Shown here: in pieces, positions 59,588 to 64,000 of the stretch
Numbering within the stretch: position 1 is the stretch's first letter
How the letters are laid out: the number at the start of each line of letters is the position of its first letter
NCBI GenBank assembly: GCA_038874075.1
Contig: JAVZDD010000005.1
Location: forward strand, 1-64,000
Length of the DNA: 64,000 nt
Reading direction: 5' to 3'
Origin: Jingweiarchaeum tengchongense
GTDB taxonomy: Archaea > Nanobdellota > Nanobdellia > Jingweiarchaeales > Jingweiarchaeaceae
Notes under the pieces: model-generated
Seen by the model: only the letters and a program-made list of their open reading frames with translations
The model's database searches: none
What the model was told of the DNA's origin: nothing
Program-made: the position numbers and the translations under genes

Positions 59588-60517
59588 ATGAAATTTATGG
59601 GTAATGGTGTGCTGGTGAGTGGTTCAAATACAATTTCGATTTCTGAAGAAGTTTGCAGAACAAGTAAAATACCTATGATTGAAAAGATCGTGAGAAGATT
59701 TCCTGATGGTGAGATTTATGTGAGGTTCTCAGATGTGAATTTCAAAGAAAAAAATGTTTATATAATTCATTCAATGGCTCCAAGACAAAATGATAGTTTG
59801 ATCGAACTTTTCTTAAGTGTCGATGTGATTAGGGAATATTCACCAAGAAAAATAAATTTGATTGCACCATACATGGCATATGCCAGGCAACACAAAAAAT
59901 ACAACATCGGGGAAGCACTTAGCTTGAGAACAATAATAAAGATATTAAAAATTCTCGGGGTTTCTGAAATAACAACAATTGATGCGCACTTTTGTAGGAG
60001 AGAAGGGACATTCAACTTCTTTGGTATGAAAATACAAAATTTAACAGCTGCGCCGTTAATATTTGAATACATAAAAAGAGAAAGTGGAATAAAGGATTTC
60101 GTTGTAGTTGGAGTTGATGCTGGTTCAAGGGATTTTTTATCAAAAATACGCTCAAAAAAAGTATTTTTAAGAAAAGAGAAATATTGTCCAATCTGCAATA
60201 AGAAAGCAATAAAGTGCGAATGCAAAACAAGAAAAAAAAGCTATAAGATCGTAATAAAAGGTTTCGAGAAAGTTAAAAACAAAAATGTGATGATATTGGA
60301 TGATATTATCTCAACAGGTGGCACGATGAGCGCATGTGCTTTGGCAGTCAAAAAAGTTGCAAGATCAGTTTACATTGGATGTACGCATGGTTTATTTCTG
60401 GGTAGAGCATTGGATATTTTAAAAGAAAATTGTGACCTAATCGTTTCAACGAACACAATAAAATCCAAAGCATCAAAGGTTTCAATTGCTCCGTTAATAA
60501 AAAAAGTTATAAGATAA
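59588..60517 (+). CDS. prs: Ribose-phosphate pyrophosphokinase with zinc-knuckle insertion
   Basis: Makes PRPP from ribose-5-phosphate and ATP. RRFPDGEIYVRF, PYMAYARQHKKY and TIDAHFCR are typical, and the PRPP site MILDDIISTGGT is at 235-246. Between residues 195 and 217 the flexible catalytic loop holds an extra Cys4 knuckle: CPIC (200-203) and CEC (210-212). In ordinary archaeal enzymes this loop has about 10 residues (EKTR-like). ATG at 59588 or 59597 are both possible; TATA-like boxes exist for each. Activity is expected, but how the knuckle acts is unknown. Confidence 0.93.
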   Translation: MKFMGNGVLVSGSNTISISEEVCRTSKIPMIEKIVRRFPDGEIYVRFSDVNFKEKNVYIIHSMAPRQNDSLIELFLSVDVIREYSPRKINLIAPYMAYARQHKKYNIGEALSLRTIIKILKILGVSEITTIDAHFCRREGTFNFFGMKIQNLTAAPLIFEYIKRESGIKDFVVVGVDAGSRDFLSKIRSKKVFLRKEKYCPICNKKAIKCECKTRKKSYKIVIKGFEKVKNKNVMILDDIISTGGTMSACALAVKKVARSVYIGCTHGLFLGRALDILKENCDLIVSTNTIKSKASKVSIAPLIKKVIR

Positions 60518-60532
60518 AGAGAGTTAAACAAA

Positions 60533-62248
60533 ATGATGAAGGATTTAATTTTAAAACACGCATTAAAAAATGCGATCGAGCACGGTGGAAAAGCGATTGT
60601 TGGAGCAGTAATTTCAAAAGTAATTGCTGAAAAACCTGAACTTAAAACAAGAATCAAAGAATTAAGTAAAGAGATCAGTGAGATTGTTAAAGAGGTAAAT
60701 GAGCTGAGTGTTGAGGAACAGAAAAAGAAACTTGAAAAGGTTGCTCCTGAATTACTTGAGAAAAAGAAAATTGAAGAGAAAAAAGGACTAAAGCCGTTAC
60801 CAAACGCTGAAAAGGGCAAAGTTGTAACTAGACTCCCTCCTGAGCCCAGCGGCTTCATGCATATAGGTCACGGAATGAGTGGCTTACTGAATTATTTGTA
60901 TGCAAAAATGTACGATGGAAAGGTCTGGTTAAGATTTGAAGATACAAACCCAAGAAAAGTAAGGAAGGAATATTACGATAGTTTCAGACGTGGATATAGA
61001 TGGTTGGGAATAGAATGGGATTACGAAAAAAGAAATTCTGATGACATTGAGATTTATTACAAATATGCAAGTAAATTGGTGCTAAGTGGTGCAATGTATG
61101 CTTGTGAATGTAAAAAAGATAAAATAAGAAAAAATAGATCAGTTGGTATTGAATGTGAACATAGAAGTAATAGCATAGAAGAGAATTTTGAGAAATGGGA
61201 AAAAATGTTGGCTGGATTCTACAAAGAAGGAGAAATCATCTTCAGATTAAAGGGGGATATGAACAGCAAGAATTATGTGATGAGGGATCCAACACTTTTT
61301 AGAATTGTTGATTTTCCACATCCTTTCACAAGAGAGAAATACAAAGTTTGGCCTACGTATGATTTTTCAGTTGCAATCGAGGATAGTATTTGTGGGATCA
61401 CACATGTTTTAAGAAGCAGTGAATTTGCGCAAAGAGGAGAATTACAAAATAGGATACGTGAATTGCTTAATTTGAAAGGACCTTTGATCATCGAATATTC
61501 AAGATTCAATTTCAAAGGTTCACCTGTATCAAAGAGAAAGATAAGACCATTAATTGAGAGTGGTATAATAAAAACATGGGATGATCCAAGACTCACAACA
61601 ATCGATGGAATCAGAAGAAGAGGAATAATACCAGAGGCAATAAGGGAATTCACAATCACACAAACTGGGATCACGCAAAGTGAACGGGCATATGAATGGG
61701 AACTGCTATTTGCAGTGAATAGAAAAATGCTTGATCCTATAACAAAAAGATATTTTGTTGTGCTAGATCCAATCAAGGTTCTCGTTAAAAATGCGCCTAG
61801 TATGGTGGTAAAACTAAAGTATCATCCTGAGAAAGAGCTTGGATTCAGGGAAATAAAAGTAAATGGTATTTTCTATTTGCAAAGAGATGATGTCAGACTA
61901 TTCAAAGAAAATGACATTATAAGATTGAAGGACTTGTTCAATATAAAAATAGAAAAAATTAGTGAGAAAGAAGTAATTGCATCTTTTTATGGTAAAGAAA
62001 TGATTGAAAAAGTTCCGAAGGTACAATGGGTTACAGATGAAAATGTTAAATTGGTTGTTTATTACCCGGATGTTCTGTTTATAAATGATGAAGTAAATAA
62101 AAGAAGCTTGGAAATGAAGAGAGGTATTGGTGAAATCGCTTGCTCGTCTTTAAAAGAAGGTGATATAATACAAGCCGAAAGAATCGGTTTCATGAGATTG
62201 GACAAAAAAGAGAATGATGAATTATCCTTTATTTTTTCACATAGATAA
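60533..62248 (+). CDS. gltX: Glutamyl-tRNA synthetase (archaeal type)
   Basis: Charges tRNA with glutamate; together with GatDE it must also misacylate tRNA(Gln). It belongs to the GlnRS-like archaeal class: PPEPSGFMHIGHGMSG holds HIGH, and SPVSKRK serves as KMSKS. The N-terminal 90 residues are a helical extension (KELSKEISEIVKEVNELSVE), common in archaeal GluRS. The C-terminal anticodon-binding barrels are present. Length 571. It begins 15 bases after prs. Confidence 0.95.
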   Translation: MMKDLILKHALKNAIEHGGKAIVGAVISKVIAEKPELKTRIKELSKEISEIVKEVNELSVEEQKKKLEKVAPELLEKKKIEEKKGLKPLPNAEKGKVVTRLPPEPSGFMHIGHGMSGLLNYLYAKMYDGKVWLRFEDTNPRKVRKEYYDSFRRGYRWLGIEWDYEKRNSDDIEIYYKYASKLVLSGAMYACECKKDKIRKNRSVGIECEHRSNSIEENFEKWEKMLAGFYKEGEIIFRLKGDMNSKNYVMRDPTLFRIVDFPHPFTREKYKVWPTYDFSVAIEDSICGITHVLRSSEFAQRGELQNRIRELLNLKGPLIIEYSRFNFKGSPVSKRKIRPLIESGIIKTWDDPRLTTIDGIRRRGIIPEAIREFTITQTGITQSERAYEWELLFAVNRKMLDPITKRYFVVLDPIKVLVKNAPSMVVKLKYHPEKELGFREIKVNGIFYLQRDDVRLFKENDIIRLKDLFNIKIEKISEKEVIASFYGKEMIEKVPKVQWVTDENVKLVVYYPDVLFINDEVNKRSLEMKRGIGEIACSSLKEGDIIQAERIGFMRLDKKENDELSFIFSHR

Positions 62249-62279
62249 GATTTAATTAATGGATAAATTACTAATTATC

Positions 62280-62747
62280 ATGCATTGCCTCAGATGTGGC
62301 AAATGTTGTATGTTTGGAATCAAGGTAAGCGAAGAAGACATAAAAAGGGTAAAGGAATTTTACGAAAGATTTTCACCTTTCCTAAATGAACTAAAGAGAA
62401 TCAGAGATAATGGTATAAAAAAAAGGGAAGATATAATGACAAACTTATTCTCTATCCCAACAGAACTTTGGATGAATATTTTGATATTGGACAGATGGAA
62501 CAACATTGATGAAGTTATTGATGCATTAGAAATTTTAAAATTAAGAAAATTTGAGGATCAAATTGTTTTTCATCCTTTTTTTGATTCATTTGTTTTAAGA
62601 AAAATAGACGGTAGCACTTGTGGAAATTTTTGTATATATTACCAAATCAAGAATGGTGTGCCTACTTGTGGAATAAATGTAGTTAAGCCAACAAGTTGCA
62701 TAAAATATTTTTGTGAAAGAGCAAAATTAAGCGGTGAACAGGGATGA
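62280..62747 (+). CDS. CxxCxxCC-type cysteine cluster protein (UPF0153-like)
   Basis: A 155-residue protein beginning MHCLRCGKCCMFGI, i.e. the CxxCxxCC motif of the YkgJ/UPF0153 family, likely an iron-sulfur or zinc site. Later cysteines (STCGNFCIYY, PTCGINVVKPTSCIKYFC) complete it. ATG at 62280 is about 26 bases after a TATA-like TTTAATTAAT; an upstream ATG at 62259 is less likely. The end overlaps the next gene by four bases. Function unknown. A second such protein starts at 63842. Confidence 0.82.
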   Translation: MHCLRCGKCCMFGIKVSEEDIKRVKEFYERFSPFLNELKRIRDNGIKKREDIMTNLFSIPTELWMNILILDRWNNIDEVIDALEILKLRKFEDQIVFHPFFDSFVLRKIDGSTCGNFCIYYQIKNGVPTCGINVVKPTSCIKYFCERAKLSGEQG

Positions 62748-63352
62748 AGATACTTGCTGCAAGTGATATCCACGGTGACAAGGAGCTCGTAAAAAAATTA
62801 GCTAAAAAGGCAAAGGAAAAAAACGTTGATCTTGTAATCTTATGTGGAGATTTGACATTTGCTGAGCAAGACTTGGAAGGTTTGATAGGTCCGTTTAGGG
62901 GCGTGGGAAAAAAAGTGGCATTGATACCTGGGAATCATGAAACAATCGCTACTGCAGATTTTTTGGTTAGACTTTATGCGCCTGGCACATACAATCTACA
63001 TGGATACAGCTTGAAATTTGGTGATGTTGGTCTTTTTGGATGCGGGCTCAGTAACATTGGACTTTTTAGAATCGACGAAGATGAAGTAAAAAAAGTATTA
63101 CTCAAGGCATTCGAAAAAATAAAGGATTCAAAGAAGAAAATACTTGTTACGCACACACCACCATTCGGTACGAAACTTGATGACCTAGGTTTTATGCATG
63201 TTGGGAGTGAAGGAATAAGAGAGGTAGTTGAAATAACAAAACCAGACATTCTACTTTGCGGACATATGCATGAAACATTCGGTAAAAAGGATAAGATAGG
63301 AAAAACAAAAATAATAAATGTTGGAAGAAGGGGAAAAATAATTTGTATTTAG
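62744..63352 (+). CDS. Calcineurin-like metallophosphoesterase
   Basis: A 202-residue phosphoesterase with the standard motifs in order: ASDIHGDKE (metal), LCGDLTF, IPGNHE, THTPPFG and CGHMHE. The family covers nucleases and phosphodiesterases; substrate unknown. ATG overlaps the stop of the cysteine-cluster gene (ATGA), so the two are coupled. It converges with the gene at 63349 with a four-base overlap. Confidence 0.9.
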   Translation: MKILAASDIHGDKELVKKLAKKAKEKNVDLVILCGDLTFAEQDLEGLIGPFRGVGKKVALIPGNHETIATADFLVRLYAPGTYNLHGYSLKFGDVGLFGCGLSNIGLFRIDEDEVKKVLLKAFEKIKDSKKKILVTHTPPFGTKLDDLGFMHVGSEGIREVVEITKPDILLCGHMHETFGKKDKIGKTKIINVGRRGKIICI

Positions 63353-63765
63353 CTCCTTCTTACATACATTGGTTTTGGTAATTGATACACCTTTGCATTG
63401 TAAGCGATTCCCGCAACGGCTTTTATTTCTCCTGTACCATTCTTGTTCATTACAATTATGCTCATCTTTGGTGTAATATTCAATAGACCATCTGAATCAA
63501 TTGATATTTGGAAAGCTGCCGGTGATACTATTGGTCCATCAATGCCATATAAAATGTAAACTGGCTTACCGTCAATCTCCGATACTTTCTTGAATCTTGC
63601 ACCGCAGATTGTGTTATCTGGTAATAGTATGCCTGAAAGCTTGCTCAATGGTTTCCCATCTTCTTGTTCTGGTAGAAATATTGGTTGGCCAATCACGCCG
63701 ATCCTATTTATCTCCCCTTCTAATATTTCCTTCAAACTTTTTTCTGCTTTTTTTGTTAAGACCAT
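63349..63765 (-). CDS. Hypothetical beta-rich protein
   Basis: A 138-residue protein with strands that could form a barrel (RIGVIGQPIFLPEQEDGKP, FKKVSEIDGKPVYILYGIDG, GLLNITPKMSIIVMNKNGTG). No cysteine pair or membrane segment. A TATA-like run lies before the start. Function unknown. Confidence 0.65.
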   Translation of the reverse strand: MVLTKKAEKSLKEILEGEINRIGVIGQPIFLPEQEDGKPLSKLSGILLPDNTICGARFKKVSEIDGKPVYILYGIDGPIVSPAAFQISIDSDGLLNITPKMSIIVMNKNGTGEIKAVAGIAYNAKVYQLPKPMYVRRS

Positions 63766-63841
63766 AAAATTTAAAGTAAATCGCTTATTTAATTACTTTT
63801 TGGTAGTAAATTTTATAAAATCGCTCCGCATACTTTTTCAC

Positions 63842-64000
63842 ATGGGAGGCAATGTGTGCGATAGATGTGGCAATTGTTGTAAAGAATATGTATTTGACTC
63901 TAACATAAACAGAGTAAAAAAAATATCGAAACTTGTAACAATAGATGACATTCTAAAGATTAACAGATTTATGGAATTGACTGAGGACGAAAAATTTTTA
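63842..64000 (+). CDS. CxxCxxCC-type cysteine cluster protein, N-terminal part (cut by window edge)
   Basis: Fifty-three codons are visible from the ATG at 63842, beginning MGGNVCDRCGNCCKEYVF, again the CxxCxxCC motif of YkgJ/UPF0153. A TATA-like TTTATAAAAT at 63811-63820 is correctly placed for a leaderless start. The rest of the gene is outside. It is not an exact copy of the protein at 62280. Confidence 0.75.
   Translation, partial: MGGNVCDRCGNCCKEYVFDSNINRVKKISKLVTIDDILKINRFMELTEDEKFL

Noticed and set aside
1..64000. CRISPR arrays, insertion sequences, rRNA genes
   Set aside because: No regularly spaced repeats, transposase motifs or rRNA-like stretches were seen on either strand.

Overview
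The window is a compact, AT-rich archaeal chromosome segment. The archaeal signature is clear: proteasome alpha subunit, exosome (Rrp4, Rrp41, Rrp42), RNase P proteins, RpoK, TFE-alpha, eL40, archaeosine transglycosylase, GatDE, class I LysRS, pelota, RNase J of the archaeal type, and an intron-containing tRNA-Tyr with a C1-G72 pair. FtsZ argues against a crenarchaeon, and a euryarchaeal or DPANN-like lineage is the natural inference; the species cannot be named from sequence alone. First genes of transcription units usually have a TATA-like box 25-28 bases before the start codon (probably leaderless mRNAs), while genes inside operons have GGTGA/GGTGG-type ribosome binding sites.

Layout. 1-2810 is an accessory edge: a truncated tyrosine recombinase on the minus strand, divergent from a three-gene restriction-modification unit (winged-helix protein, TSPPY DNA methyltransferase with a C-terminal nuclease-like OB domain, MjaI-like endonuclease). 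2903-16032 is housekeeping: PurA, archaemetzincin, adenylate kinase, three tRNAs (Pro, Tyr, Asp), CTP synthase, FtsZ, a VIT-like transporter and an Lrp regulator divergent from glnA. 16167-26256 is centred on nitrogen and amidation/tRNA charging: GlnA, GatD, a small unknown protein, GatE, a METTL5-type rRNA methyltransferase, AlaX and AsnRS. 26290-30559 holds pelota and several DNA-binding proteins, including a ribbon-helix-helix protein fused to a GcvH-like domain that has lost its lipoyl lysine. 31193-35685 is a UDP-GlcNAc pathway cluster (GlmS, GlmM-like, GlmU-like). 35686-43019 has transporters, tRNA-Glu, a MoaD/ThiS-like protein, TFE, a site-2 protease, eL40 and an exported transglutaminase.

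43057-51745 is a twelve-gene co-directional superoperon of RNA processing and protein turnover: Rpp30, Pop5, PsmA, SDO1, Rrp4, Rrp41, FAU-1, Rrp42, RpoK, enolase, uS2, MEMO. 51726-56239 collects tRNA modification genes (Taw3, archaeosine TGT, UPF0248, TtuA-like thiolase, Trm9-like methyltransferase). 56259-64000 has RNase J, LysRS, a PRPP synthetase with a cysteine-rich insertion in its catalytic loop, GluRS, and two CxxCxxCC proteins.

The strongest candidates for something undescribed are the RHH-GcvH fusion (29969-30559), the methyltransferase with SNase-like domain in a regulated R-M unit (663-2810), the zinc-knuckle PRPP synthetase (59588-60517), and the HTH/S-layer-like/EF-hand protein upstream of pelota (27833-28774). 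There is no CRISPR array, no transposase, and no gene-free stretch above 300 bases.
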